A stretch of DNA of 64,000 nt from contig JAIOJX010000032.1 of assembly GCA_022376925.1 (NCBI GenBank), positions 114,615,979 through 114,679,978 on the forward strand, in the 5' to 3' direction. The stretch comes from Tragulus kanchil (Eukaryota > Chordata > Mammalia > Artiodactyla > Tragulidae). The first letter of the stretch is position 1. Each line of letters begins with the position of its first letter. Positions 46,601-53,565 of this stretch are shown here, piece after piece. The notes beneath the pieces were generated by a model that was given only the letters and a program-made list of their open reading frames with translations, searched no databases and was not told the DNA's origin. A program made the translations under genes and the position numbers.

Positions 46601-49600
46601 CAGAATAGCCATAAATAAATAAATAAAATGCATTTCTAAAAAAAAATCTTATTTTTATTTTCCACCTATAATATCATCAGTTTAAAATAAGATATAGAAA
46701 AGAATATTTGATTTTTATTTTTTGGATATAATCGTCACTCAAAAACTATTCTATTAAGTCAATAAATGTCATGGTGCATCTGAAAATCCTAACAAAGAAG
46801 TTAAGTTTTGGGGCTTCCCTTGTGGCTCAGTGGATAAGAACCTGCCTGCCAATGCAGGAGACACAGGTTCGATCCCTGACCCGGGAAGATCCCACATACC
46901 ACAGAGCAGCTAAACTCACACATCAACAAAGACCCAATACAGCCAAAAAATAAATAAAAAGGTTTTTTAAAAAAAAAAAAAGAAGAAGTTAAGTTTTGAA
47001 CAATAACCTATCAGTATAAAGACTGTAAGTCTGTATAATCTTTGCTTAAACTCTAATGGTTCTTTTTATGTACATTTTGGCAGTTGTACTGCATGAACTC
47101 TCCTGTTTAGCTTAGGATCACAGTGTCCTATGTGACACTTCCTTTATGTATCTCCTTTCCTGATATCACTGAAGCATAAGTGGGAATCTTTCAAAACTGC
47201 CATGACTTTACTAGCTATTGTTACTATCAGCATTACTATTTTTTTTAAATTTTGGCTTCTTTTATTGTTTTTTTATTTATTTATTTTCATCCATCTTTAT
47301 TCTTTGACCTGTGTGGGCCTCTCATTGCTGTGGCCTCTCTCGTTGCAGAGCACTAGCTCTGGGCGCATGCACTCCAAAGAGCTGGCTCGTAATCGGACAC
47401 ACCAGTCCAGCCGCTCCTTGGCATGCGGGATCTTCCTGGGTCAGGGATCAAACCAGTGCCCCCTGCACTGCAAGGTGGGCTCTTTGCCCACTGGACCACC
47501 AGGGTAGCCCTCAACATTACTATTTTAACATAATACTTAATACATACTTTTAAAATAATTTTTGTTATCAAAGTAATTTGTTTGCTATAGAAAATTTTGC
47601 TGAAACTGAGATATATGAAAAAGAGAATAAAAATCATCCAGATGTAGTCATACCACCAAGAGGTAATTGCAGTCAACCATTTACTTCCTTCTAGATATAT
47701 GCATATCTGAATTAATATTCTATGTATTATATTTTAAAATTAAGATACCATTCATATATCAAAATTCACCATTGAAAGTGTTAAGTTCAGTAGGTTTTGA
47801 TATATTCACAGTATTATACAACCATTAGCACTAATTCCAGGACATTTGCTTTAAAACTCAAACTGTAGCAGAGCCAGCTATCTAAACTATGAAAATATAG
47901 AAGTTTTAAAATGCAAACATTATCCTCAAAAATTACATGGATTGTTTGGATGGTAGAAGTAGAAACAGGTAATAGCCTACTTTGTTAATAAATGACAGTG
48001 CTATGGATTCAAAATAACGCTTGGTGGACCACTAAATTTTAATGAAGAGTATAAAATCAGACATAATAGTAGAATTTCTGACAACGCAGAATGCTGTTGA
48101 ATATTATATTGTGGTTTTAGACTATTAGCATTATTAATTCTCATATGTGTCTCTTTTATGTAATTCAGGTGAAAAGGATTCAATGATTTTCGACTGTACG
48201 GAATGCTATGATCCAGTTACTAAACAGTGGACGACTGTGGTTTAATGAATCACCCTCGTTGTGGCTTGGGCGTGTGTGTATGTTATGGGGCTGTGAATGC
48301 TTTGGGTAATTATGCTCTCCAATTTAAGGATATCTAATATTATTTAAATTATTTGTCAAATTCTTCTTACTTTAGAAAATTTCCCTCCCTCCCGTAAGAA
48401 ACTTTTGTCCATCTTTATTCTTTGGCCTGTGCGGGCCTCTCATTGCTGTGGCCTCTCTGGTTGCAGAGCACTAGCTCTGGGTGCGTGCGCTCCAGAGCGC
48501 TGGCTCGTAATCGGACACACCAGTCCAGCCGCTCCTTGGCATGCGGGATCTTCCTGGGTCAGGGATCAAACCAGTGCCCCCTGCACTGCAAGGTGGGCTC
48601 TTTGCCCACTGGACCACCAGGGTAGCCCTCAACATTACTATTTTAACATAATACTTAATACATACTTTTAAAATAATTTTTGTTATCAAAGTAATTTGTT
48701 TGCTATAGAAAATTTTGCTGAAACTGAGATATATGAAAAAGAGAATAAAAATCATCCAGATGTAGTCATACCACCAAGAGGTAATTGCAGTCAACCATTT
48801 ACTTCCTTCTAGATATATGCATATCTGAATTAATATTCTATGTATTATATTTTAAAATTAAGATACCATTCATATATCAAAATTCACCATTGAAAGTGTT
48901 AAGTTCAGTAGGTTTTGATATATTCACAGTATTATACAACCATTAGCACTAATTCCAGGACATTTGCTTTAAAACTCAAACTGTAGCAGAGCCAGCTATC
49001 TAAACTATGAAAATATAGAAGTTTTAAAATGCAAACATTATCCTCAAAAATTACATGGATTGTTTGGATGGTAGAAGTAGAAACAGGTAATAGCCTACTT
49101 TGTTAATAAATGACAGTGCTATGGATTCAAAATAACGCTTGGTGGACCACTAAATTTTAATGAAGAGTATAAAATCAGACATAATAGTAGAATTTCTGAC
49201 AACGCAGAATGCTGTTGAATATTATATTGTGGTTTTAGACTATTAGCATTATTAATTCTCATATGTGTCTCTTTTATGTAATTCAGGTGAAAAGGATTCA
49301 ATGATTTTCGACTGTACGGAATGCTATGATCCAGTTACTAAACAGTGGACGACTGTGGCTTCAATGAATCACCCGCGCTGTGGCTTGGGCGTGTGTGTAT
49401 GTTATGGGGCTGTGTATGCTTTGGGTAATTATGCTCTCCAATTTAAGGATATCTAATATTATTTAAATTATTTGTCAAATTCTTCTTACTTTAGAAAATT
49501 TCCCTCCCTCCCGTAAGAAACTTTTGTCTCTTCAGCTTTTAAAAAGTTCCTAGTCTCAAAATTCTATTACTTGGGAAGTATTGTCAAGTATGGAGTTCTT

Positions 49601-52600
49601 GCTTCTCTCATAGCTCAGTTGGTAAAGCATCTGCTGCAGTGCAGGAGACCTGGGTTCGATTCCTGGGTTGGGAGCAGGAAATGGCAACCCACTCCAGTAT
49701 TCTTGCCTGGAGAATCCCATGGACAGAGGAGCCTGGCAGACTACAGTCCTTGGGGTCACAAGAGTCAGACACGACTTAGTGATGACACCACCACCACCAC
49801 CACCACCACCATGGAGTTCTGAGAAGGAGATAGAGATGAAATATAGATGAGAGGTCTAGTGGAGCATTTTAGCGGACTAGTTAAATCTCATGATTTGGAT
49901 GACTGTTCTGAATACACAGACGTTATTTCAAAACATAGTTTTTGCAAAATACTGTATTTCCTATGCAGTAGATTGAAGTTTTTGGTTTTGTTTTGGCTTT
50001 TAAAATATCTTTTGAAACCTAGGCAGAGAGTTGAAAGGCCCAAATTCTAATTACAATCAAATTCTAATTTTTCTTGTGATCTTGGACAAATAACCTCTCT
50101 GGTCCATATGATAATCATCCATAATATAAAGTGGTCAGATTAGGTATTTTCAAAGGTGTTTTTCATCAATATGTTTCCTTTATTCTGGAAATCATATTTT
50201 TCTATTTGGTTTCAGGTGGTTGGGTTGGAGCTGAGATAGGAAACACGATTGAACGATTTGATCCTGATGAAAATAAATGGGAAGTAGTTGGCAACATGGC
50301 TGTGTCACGCTACTACTTTGGGTGTTGTGAGATGCAAGGTAATTGCTTTATAAAATCTTTTTCCTAAAAATATATTTTTTAAAAGACTGATTAGGGCTTT
50401 ATTCTCACAAAAGTATATTGTATTCCTGTTAGTTTTGAATAATTGATACTTAAAGGTATGGAAGTTCTGCTTCTAATCTGTTATATTTTTAAACCTCTTA
50501 ATTTTTATTTCTATGTTAACAAAATAAAATCTTTCCAAAATAAACAAAGCTCGAATTAAAAATTCCAACTGGGGAAAATACCCTAATCAGCAAAATAAGC
50601 ATTTGAACTGTCATCCACTATTTCCATTTTCTCCCCCTGTAGGCCTTAGTGAGTATACATCAGAAGAGATTATCAAAAACAGTCTTTATAGTGTCAAAGG
50701 CTTCTTCAGTGTTTTTTTTACAGGGTGCATTGTGATTCAGTCCACACATAGGGCTATCACAGATTTGAAAAATGTACTACATATTAAAATGGTATACAGA
50801 CATTTATTAATTGCCTACTATACATTGAGGTAATTAGTAAGCATTCTGAAATAAAACCTGACTCTGTCCAGAGTTGGGGAACACATTTATATGTATCTGT
50901 AGACTTTACCAGTGGCTCAGCAGGTAAAGAATCTACCTCCAAGTCAGGAGACACAGCTTCAATCCCCGGGTCAGGAAGATCCTCTGGAGAAATAAATTGC
51001 AAGCTATTCCAGTATTCTTGCTTGAAAAATCCCATTAACAGAGAAGCCTGGCAGGTATAGTCCAAAGGTTTCCAAAGAGTTGAACATGACTAAGCAAGCA
51101 AGCAGTACACTGAGAGATAATTAATAAGCACTCTTGAATAAAACCTAATTCTCTGTCCAGAGTCGGGGAACACATTTATATATACCTGTAGAGAAGGAAG
51201 CAGTCTGCCCATTGTTATGTGACAACTCAGCCCACTCTGTTCCCAACTCAAGTTCTTTTTGCCTTCTGAATATCTTCTCAGATTTCTGCTAGCATCTGAA
51301 TGCTCAAAATACGTGGTGTAGACCGTGTTCTATCTTTTAATGTTATAGTGTTTTATAGTCTATAGTTGTTTTACATTTATTTTTCTCTTCTCTAAAATCA
51401 TAGAGCAGGAGAGGCTTCTTGGAGATTATCTATTTCAATCCCTTTGTTTTTAGATGAGAAGCGAAAGATCAGGAGGCTGTGAGTTGTCTTTTCTCCTAGT
51501 TGATTTCTAGTAAAGCTGGAGCTCGAACCCAAGTTTACTAACATTTAGCTTATGTTTCTTAAAATGCCATTCCTGGAATTCCCTGGTTGTCCAATGGGTA
51601 AGGACACCGCCTTGCAGTGCAAGGGGTGCCGGTTCGATCCCTGGCCTGGGAAGATCGCATGGGCGGCGGAGCGGCTGGACCAATGTGTCCAGCTACCAAG
51701 CTGGAGTTCTGGAGCGCATGCGCCCAGACAGTGCTCTGCGACAAGAGCGGCTGCTGCGATGGGAGGCCCACATAGGCCAAAGAATAGAGGTAAATGAATG
51801 AAAAATCAATAGAAGTAGCCAAAAAACAAACAAACAAAAACTCTCCCTAAGTTTCTCTCAAAAAAGACAATTAAATATATATATAAAAGAAATGTAATTC
51901 CTATAACTTACGACTTTAGAGCGCTAGGAACAATAGTAACCACTCAAAAAATAATCATTGATTGTCAGAATCATTTATTTCAAATCAAATTGAATAAGGA
52001 ACTGTGAATTACAGGCTACTGTACTGTATCTGATACCTTCATCTAGCCATGAACTATTTCTAATTTAAATTTAATTCTCTATTTTACATCCAACTGAGCA
52101 AAAGTTAAATTGTCATCAAACAGGGTTATGTCATTCCCAGTTTAAGGGTATGACAGTTTTTAAGGGGAAAACCCTTCTCCTCCTCTCCCCTTCCTTTTTC
52201 ACTTGTACACAGTAGCAGTGGATCTGGAACTTGAGACCATTAAGCAAACATAAGACATTAAGCAATCCTTGTCTGATAGATTGTTTTGTTATAGTATCAT
52301 TAAGTTCTTTGAAAATTCAGTCCCACTTTGAATTCATATCCCTAATTCTTTGTAACATGCTTAATTGAGAACTGTGATAAACTGGGTAGAAGTCAATTTT
52401 CTCTCTTGAAACAATACTGTAAACTCTACATTAAGTATCAGATAGCAAACTTAAAATCACAGTTACTACAACTTAAAATCACAGTTACTACTTTTTGTAA
52501 TTATTTTTATCCTATTTTCTATAGCATCTGAGAAAAAATATTCCATTTCCAGGTTTAATTTATGTAGTTGGAGGCATCAGCAATGAAGGACTAGAGCTTC

Positions 52601-52773
52601 GTTCTTTTGAAGTTTATGATCCACTTTCCAAGCGATGGTCTCCACTTCCTCCAATGGGAACTAGAAGAGCATATCTCGGGGTGGCTGCACTCAATGATTG
52701 CATCTATGCTATTGGAGGCTGGAATGAGACACAAGATGCTCTTCATACTGTAGAAAAATACTCCTTTGAAGAG
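28338..52773 (+). CDS. IPP: IPP (KLHL27) BTB-BACK-Kelch protein, coding exons 2-8, 3' end outside window
   Basis: Seven exons (28338-28629, 32179-32610, 41287-41442, 43375-43542, 49287-49424, 50216-50338, 52553-52773) with AG/GT borders join into one open frame of 1530 nt, 510 codons. Order is BTB (about residues 37-104), BACK (about 130-240), a basic linker containing RPRKKARK, then Kelch blades from residue 294. I recognise it as IPP, intracisternal A-particle-promoted polypeptide, from near-identity to the mammalian protein as I remember it. The family protein is about 584 residues, so roughly 74 residues, the rest of blade 5 and blade 6, should lie beyond 64000. Kelch-family BTB proteins bind actin and/or serve as CUL3 ubiquitin-ligase adaptors; IPP is described as actin-associated. 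The substrate role is inference. The frame needs the second copy of exon 6; the first copy at 48169 is broken. Confidence 0.95.
28646..28859 (-). mobile_element. Bov-tA SINE just inside IPP intron 2
   Basis: TTGTTTAGTTGCTAAGTCGT at the left, head complement CACCAGGGAAGCCC at the right, flanked by TAAGTATTATA (28635-28645) and TAAGTATTGTA (28860-28870). The left repeat overlaps donor positions +6 to +16. Confidence 0.93.
28970..29190 (-). mobile_element. Short L1-like fragment
   Basis: GGCCATCTGTATGTCTTCTT followed by GTCTATTTAGGTCTTGTG resembles the L1 ORF2 3' region read on the minus strand. Partly repeated at 30167-30260. Confidence 0.55.
29210..29471 (-). mobile_element. tRNA-Glu SINE of the 'CATCCATCTTT' family, older
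   Basis: GCCACTTTTATTGGTCTTTC, TTTCATCCATCTTTGTTTTG and head complement CACTGGACTACCAGGGAACC. Repeated at 30283-30544. Confidence 0.87.
29895..30075 (+). mobile_element. Short tRNA-derived SINE
   Basis: GGGACTTCCCTGGTGGTAAA head, B box GGATTCGATCCC, A tail, flanked by AAGATTGAATGG and AAGACTGAATGG. Repeated at 30969-31150. Confidence 0.82.
31690..32015 (-). mobile_element. tRNA-Glu SINE of the 'CATCCATCTTT' family, young
   Basis: Complete structure with a perfect 13-bp target-site duplication TCTATTATCATTT (31674-31686 and 32016-32028). Tail, G-rich block, GCGCATGCGCTCCAG core and tRNA-like head are all present. Lies 160 bases upstream of IPP exon 3. Confidence 0.94.
32179..32610 (+). CDS. 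IPP: IPP coding exon 3: end of BTB and BACK domain
   Basis: 432 nt, residues 98-241. Acceptor TTGCCTAG|GT, donor GAAG|GTAATC (GT at 32611). The start completes the BTB alpha-helical end ([22 protein letters not shown]). The rest is the BACK domain: [43 protein letters not shown], then [15 protein letters not shown] positions the substrate-binding propeller relative to CUL3 in this family. It is by far the largest exon. Confidence 0.97.
32640..33260. other. IPP intron 3, unique sequence
   Basis: AT-rich intronic DNA after exon 3. No assignable repeat or coding signal seen. A similar stretch is at 33440-34150. Confidence 0.5.
33268..33434 (-). mobile_element. Short tRNA-derived SINE
   Basis: T run at the left, GGGATCTTCCCGGATCAGGG, head complement GCCACAAGGGAAGCCC. 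AAATTTGTA occurs at both sides. Confidence 0.85.
34155..34470 (-). mobile_element. BovB LINE 3' fragment
   Basis: TTCAGTTCAGCCGTGTCTGA, CCATGGACTGAAGCACACCA and ATATTCAGGGTTGATTTCCT, typical BovB 3' sequence, truncated. Confidence 0.9.
34516..36655. repeat. Tandem duplication 10 (about 1069-bp unit), IPP intron 3
   Basis: Copies at 34516-35584 and 35585-36655, virtually identical. Each includes one Bov-tA SINE. Confidence 0.95.
35336..35550 (+). mobile_element. Bov-tA SINE
   Basis: GGGGCTTCCTTGGTGGCTCA head, GGAGAAGGGAATGGCAACTC body, AGAGTTGGACACAACTGAGT end. Repeated at 36405-36619. Confidence 0.92.
36747..37030 (-). mobile_element. tRNA-Glu SINE of the 'CATCCATCTTT' family
   Basis: T run, GGCCGCTTCTATTGGTCTTT, CGTCTGTCTCTGTTCTTTGG variant, CACTGGACCACCAGGGAAGC head complement. 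CTAAAAAG flanks it (36738-36745 and 37033-37040). Confidence 0.9.
37290..37412 (-). mobile_element. Short tRNA-derived SINE
   Basis: GGGATTGAACCTGGGCCATA with head complement CCGCCAGGGAGCTCCC. Old, 5' part only. Confidence 0.75.
37636..37970 (-). mobile_element. tRNA-Glu SINE of the 'CATCCATCTTT' family, young
   Basis: Shows CTTTTATTGGTCTTTCATTT, CATGCGCTCCGGAGCTCCGG and ACTGGACCACCAGGGAAGCC. The left end shares GGCTGTGCTGGGTC with CHR-type SINEs, so it may be inserted in one. Repeated at 38793-39118. Confidence 0.88.
37644..39925. repeat. Tandem duplication 11 (about 1148-bp unit), IPP intron 3
   Basis: Copies at 37644-38772 and 38792-39925. The start of copy 2 has single-base deletions in the G/T runs (38820-38860). 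Confidence 0.95.
38175..38295 (-). mobile_element. Short tRNA-derived SINE
   Basis: TGGCCATGCCCTGTGGCATG, AGAGATCAAATCCTGC and GGGACCACAAGGGAAGTC. Repeated at about 39325-39445. Confidence 0.75.
39930..40818. other. IPP intron 3, unique sequence
   Basis: No recognisable repeat, exon or RNA gene. Small reading frames only. Confidence 0.5.
40829..41088 (-). mobile_element. tRNA-Glu SINE of the 'CATCCATCTTT' family
   Basis: GGCCACTTCTATTGATCTTT, GCGCATGCGCTCCAGAGCTC and head complement CACTGGGCCACCAGAGAAGA. Possible flanking TGAAGC repeat. Confidence 0.88.
41287..41442 (+). CDS. IPP: IPP coding exon 4: BACK-to-Kelch linker
   Basis: 156 nt, residues 242-293. Acceptor CTTTAG|GA, donor GTAG|GTGAGA (GT at 41443). 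Encodes LLKEYCEVC, a short cysteine-containing stretch, then the basic RPRKKARK and KYLYVV leading to the first Kelch glycine pair. Confidence 0.95.
41450..41900. other. IPP intron 4, unique sequence
   Basis: AT-rich intronic DNA, nothing recognised. Confidence 0.5.
41915..42040 (-). mobile_element. Short tRNA-derived SINE
   Basis: TTTTTGGCCATGCTATGCAG, GATCTTAGTTCTCCAACCAG and degenerate head complement. Old. Confidence 0.75.
42272..42620 (-). mobile_element. tRNA-Glu SINE of the 'CATCCATCTTT' family, young
   Basis: All parts present and a long target-site duplication CAACTCACTGTTTTTT (left at about 42258, right at 42621). A 17-base direct repeat (GTGTGGGCCTCCC) is an internal duplication specific to this copy. 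Confidence 0.94.
42659..43045 (+). mobile_element. CHR-type SINE with a short L1 3' end inside
   Basis: GGGATTCCCCTGGTAGTCCA head, interrupted at about 42696-42757 by CAGGTCAATATGTGGCAGTA, an A run and a short GA repeat. The body resumes with AGTACAGGGAACATGGGTTC and ends AAATAAATAAATTAAAA. Confidence 0.7.
43375..43542 (+). CDS. IPP: IPP coding exon 5: Kelch blade 1
   Basis: 168 nt, residues 294-349. Acceptor TTCAG|GT, donor GGAG|GTAATG (GT at 43543). Contains the Kelch signature GGY..., VERFD, W two residues after the tyrosine, and [18 protein letters not shown]. One exon corresponds to one blade, with both borders inside conserved glycine codons. Confidence 0.96.
43631..43853 (-). mobile_element. 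Bov-tA SINE
   Basis: AATTGCTTCAGTCGTATCTG, CAGGCAAGAATATTAGAGTG, head complement CCACCTGGGGAGGCCC. Follows IPP exon 5 by about 90 bases. Confidence 0.9.
43925..44100 (+). mobile_element. Short CHR-type SINE
   Basis: TTGCCTGGTGTTCCAGTGGT head, GGGTTCAATCCCTGGTCC B-box region, tail with AAATAAAATTAAAA. The 3' half is repeated at 45142-45222. Confidence 0.8.
44270..44395 (-). mobile_element. Short tRNA-derived SINE
   Basis: TTTGGCTGCATCCCACAGCA, GTTCCCTGACCAGGGGTTGA, degenerate head. Repeated at 45391-45516. Confidence 0.8.
44537..44870 (+). mobile_element. tRNA-Glu SINE of the 'CATCCATCTTT' family, young, sense
   Basis: Best sense-strand example. The head has the A box TGGTCCAGTGG and the B-box region GGTTTGATCCC. 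Then follow CACATGCCGCGGAGCGGCTG, GGAGCGCATGCGCCC, GGATGAAAATAGAGAAATGA, a C-rich block and an AAATAAATAAAT tail. Flanked by a 13-bp AAAATCACTGTGT repeat (44524-44536 and 44871-44883). The head aligns to tRNA-Glu (CCCTGGTGGTC start). Repeated at 45658-45991. Confidence 0.95.
46289..46640 (+). mobile_element. CHR-type tRNA-Glu SINE
   Basis: GGGCTTCCCTGGTAGCTCAG head, full body with CAACTACTGAAGCTTGTG, tail AAATAAATAAATAAAA. Confidence 0.88.
46810..46980 (+). mobile_element. Short CHR-type SINE
   Basis: GGGGCTTCCCTTGTGGCTCA head, GGTTCGATCCCTGACCC, tail AAAAAATAAATAAAAAGG. AAGAAGTTAAGTTTTG lies on both sides, a 16-bp target-site duplication. Confidence 0.9.
47240..47508 (-). mobile_element. 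tRNA-Glu SINE of the 'CATCCATCTTT' family
   Basis: TTTCATCCATCTTTATTCTT, GGGCGCATGCACTCC, head complement CACTGGACCACCAGGGTAGC. A near-perfect CATTACTATTTT repeat is on both sides. A tail-less second copy at 48410-48627 comes from duplication 13. Confidence 0.9.
48169..48305 (+). pseudogene. Duplicate of IPP exon 6 with a 1-nt deletion
   Basis: 137 nt instead of 138. It retains acceptor and donor, but after GTG the sequence reads GTTTAATG where the intact copy reads GCTTCAATG. This shifts the frame and gives TAA at 48243-48245. Further differences are two synonymous changes (CCT CGT versus CCG CGC) and one Y-to-N change (AAT for TAT) near the donor. If truly spliced in, it would truncate IPP in the second blade. 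It lies near the inner, error-rich end of a tandem duplication, so an assembly artefact is the likely cause. Confidence 0.85.
49287..49424 (+). CDS. IPP: IPP coding exon 6: Kelch blade 2 (intact copy)
   Basis: 138 nt, residues 350-395. Acceptor ATTCAG|GT, donor TTGG|GTAATT (GT at 49425). Encodes [34 protein letters not shown] and GAVYALG, a full Kelch blade in frame with its neighbours. A damaged duplicate of this exon and its flanking introns lies 1118 bp upstream; this copy is the functional one. Confidence 0.96.
49596..49811 (+). mobile_element. Bov-tA SINE followed by a CCA repeat
   Basis: CTTCTCTCATAGCTCAGTTG head, CTCCAGTATTCTTGCCTGGA body, AGAGTCAGACACGACTTAGT end, then (CCA)n at about 49786-49811. 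Confidence 0.92.
49820..50215. other. IPP intron 6, unique sequence
   Basis: No repeat recognised. Ends in the exon 7 polypyrimidine tract and TTTCAG. Confidence 0.6.
50216..50338 (+). CDS. IPP: IPP coding exon 7: Kelch blade 3
   Basis: 123 nt, residues 396-436. Acceptor TTTCAG|GT, donor CAAG|GTAATT (GT at 50339). Encodes [20 protein letters not shown], the blade tryptophan in KWEVV, and [12 protein letters not shown]. Confidence 0.96.
50820..51191. repeat. Diverged 85-bp direct repeats flanking a Bov-tA SINE
   Basis: 50820-50902 and 51104-51191 share about 85 bases, including AACACATTTATAT and CTGTCCAGAGT, with some ten differences. Between them is a sense Bov-tA (50904-51103). Older than the 1.1-kb duplications because the copies have diverged. 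Confidence 0.8.
50904..51103 (+). mobile_element. Bov-tA SINE
   Basis: GTGGCTCAGCAGGTAAAGAA, CTATTCCAGTATTCTTGCTT, GAAGCCTGGCAGGTATAGTC. Moderately mutated. Confidence 0.88.
51575..51838 (+). mobile_element. tRNA-Glu SINE of the 'CATCCATCTTT' family, sense
   Basis: GGAATTCCCTGGTTGTCCAA head, GCAAGGGGTGCCGGTTCGAT with a perfect B box, GGAGCGCATGCGCCCAGA, ending AAACAAACAAACAAAAA. Confidence 0.9.
51840..52552. other. IPP intron 7, unique sequence
   Basis: AT-rich. A short tandem repeat of ACTTAAAATCACAGTTACTA occurs at 52448-52489. Ends with the exon 8 acceptor. Confidence 0.55.
52553..52773 (+). CDS. IPP: IPP coding exon 8: Kelch blade 4 and start of blade 5
   Basis: 221 nt, residues 437-510. 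Acceptor TTCCAG|GT, donor GAAGAG|GTAGGT (GT at 52774). Encodes [43 protein letters not shown] and TVEKYSFEE. This exon ends in phase 0, unlike the earlier ones. The next expected residues, beginning EKWVEV in the family as I remember it, are not found in the remaining 11 kb. Confidence 0.96.
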
Positions 52774-52831
52774 GTAGGTTGGGTGATTTCAACTGTTTAG
52801 TATCCTTTTATTCGTGTCTGTAAGATCTGTG

Positions 52832-53098
52832 TTGTTGTTCAGTGGTTAAATTGTGTCCAACTCTTTGTGACCGCATGGACTGCGGCACACTAGCCTTCCC
52901 CATCCTTTACCATCTCCCACAGTTTGCTCAAACTCATGCTCACTGCTGAGTTGGTGATACCACCCAACTGTCTCATCCTGTTTTTCTCCCTTCTTCTCCA
53001 GCATCTGGGTCTTTTCCAGTGGCCAAAATATTGGAGCTTCAGCTTTATCAACAGTCCTTCCAATGAATATTCAGGGTTGATTTCCTTAAGGATTGGCA
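52832..53098 (-). mobile_element. BovB LINE 3' fragment
   Basis: GTTGTTCAGTGGTTAAATTG, CCATCTCCCACAGTTTGCTC and ATATTCAGGGTTGATTTCCT. The minus-strand frame contains [11 protein letters not shown] and LKLQYFGHW. Confidence 0.9.
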
Positions 53099-53225
53099 TC
53101 CCACACATTTGATTTATTGTATTTTAGTTAGCATTTAACTCAAAATATTTTCTAAGTTTCCAGGTAATTTTCTCTTTTACCAATGAGTTGTTACCAGTAT
53201 TTTATTTTATTATACATATATATAT

Positions 53226-53345
53226 TTAAGCTTTTATTTTACTTTTAACTTTTACAGAGTATTGTTGTTTACAGATATGTATGTTCCCAGATTAGTCATA
53301 TGTATATCCCCCCCACCCCCATCCCACTCCTCCAGACTGTCACAC
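53226..53345 (-). mobile_element. L1 3' UTR fragment
   Basis: TTTACAGAGTATTGTTGTTT, CAGATATGTATGTTCCCAGA and the C run match the 3' end of the large L1 at 18310-18430. A truncated relative. Confidence 0.8.
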
Positions 53346-53565
53346 AGCATTTTTATTTTAATTTCCAAAATTTGGAGGATTCTCGTAATATCTTTATGTT
53401 ATTATTTTAATATACTTCCGTTGTGATCAGAGAGCATATTTTGTTAAAAAAAAAAGAGAGCATATTTTGTATGATTTCTGTCTTGGTAAAAGTTTCATGT
53501 GCATCTGAAAGGAATTTGTGTTCTGCTGTTGTTGGAAATAGTGTTCTACAAATATTAACGAGATA

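Larger units (their letters stand above)
47290..49528. repeat. Tandem duplication 13 (about 1118-bp unit) containing IPP exon 6
   Basis: Copies at 47290-48409 and 48410-49528. Copy 2 begins in the middle of a SINE and lacks that SINE's tail and left target-site repeat. Mismatches cluster at 48240-48296 (end of copy 1) and 48415-48510 (start of copy 2). Confidence 0.97.
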
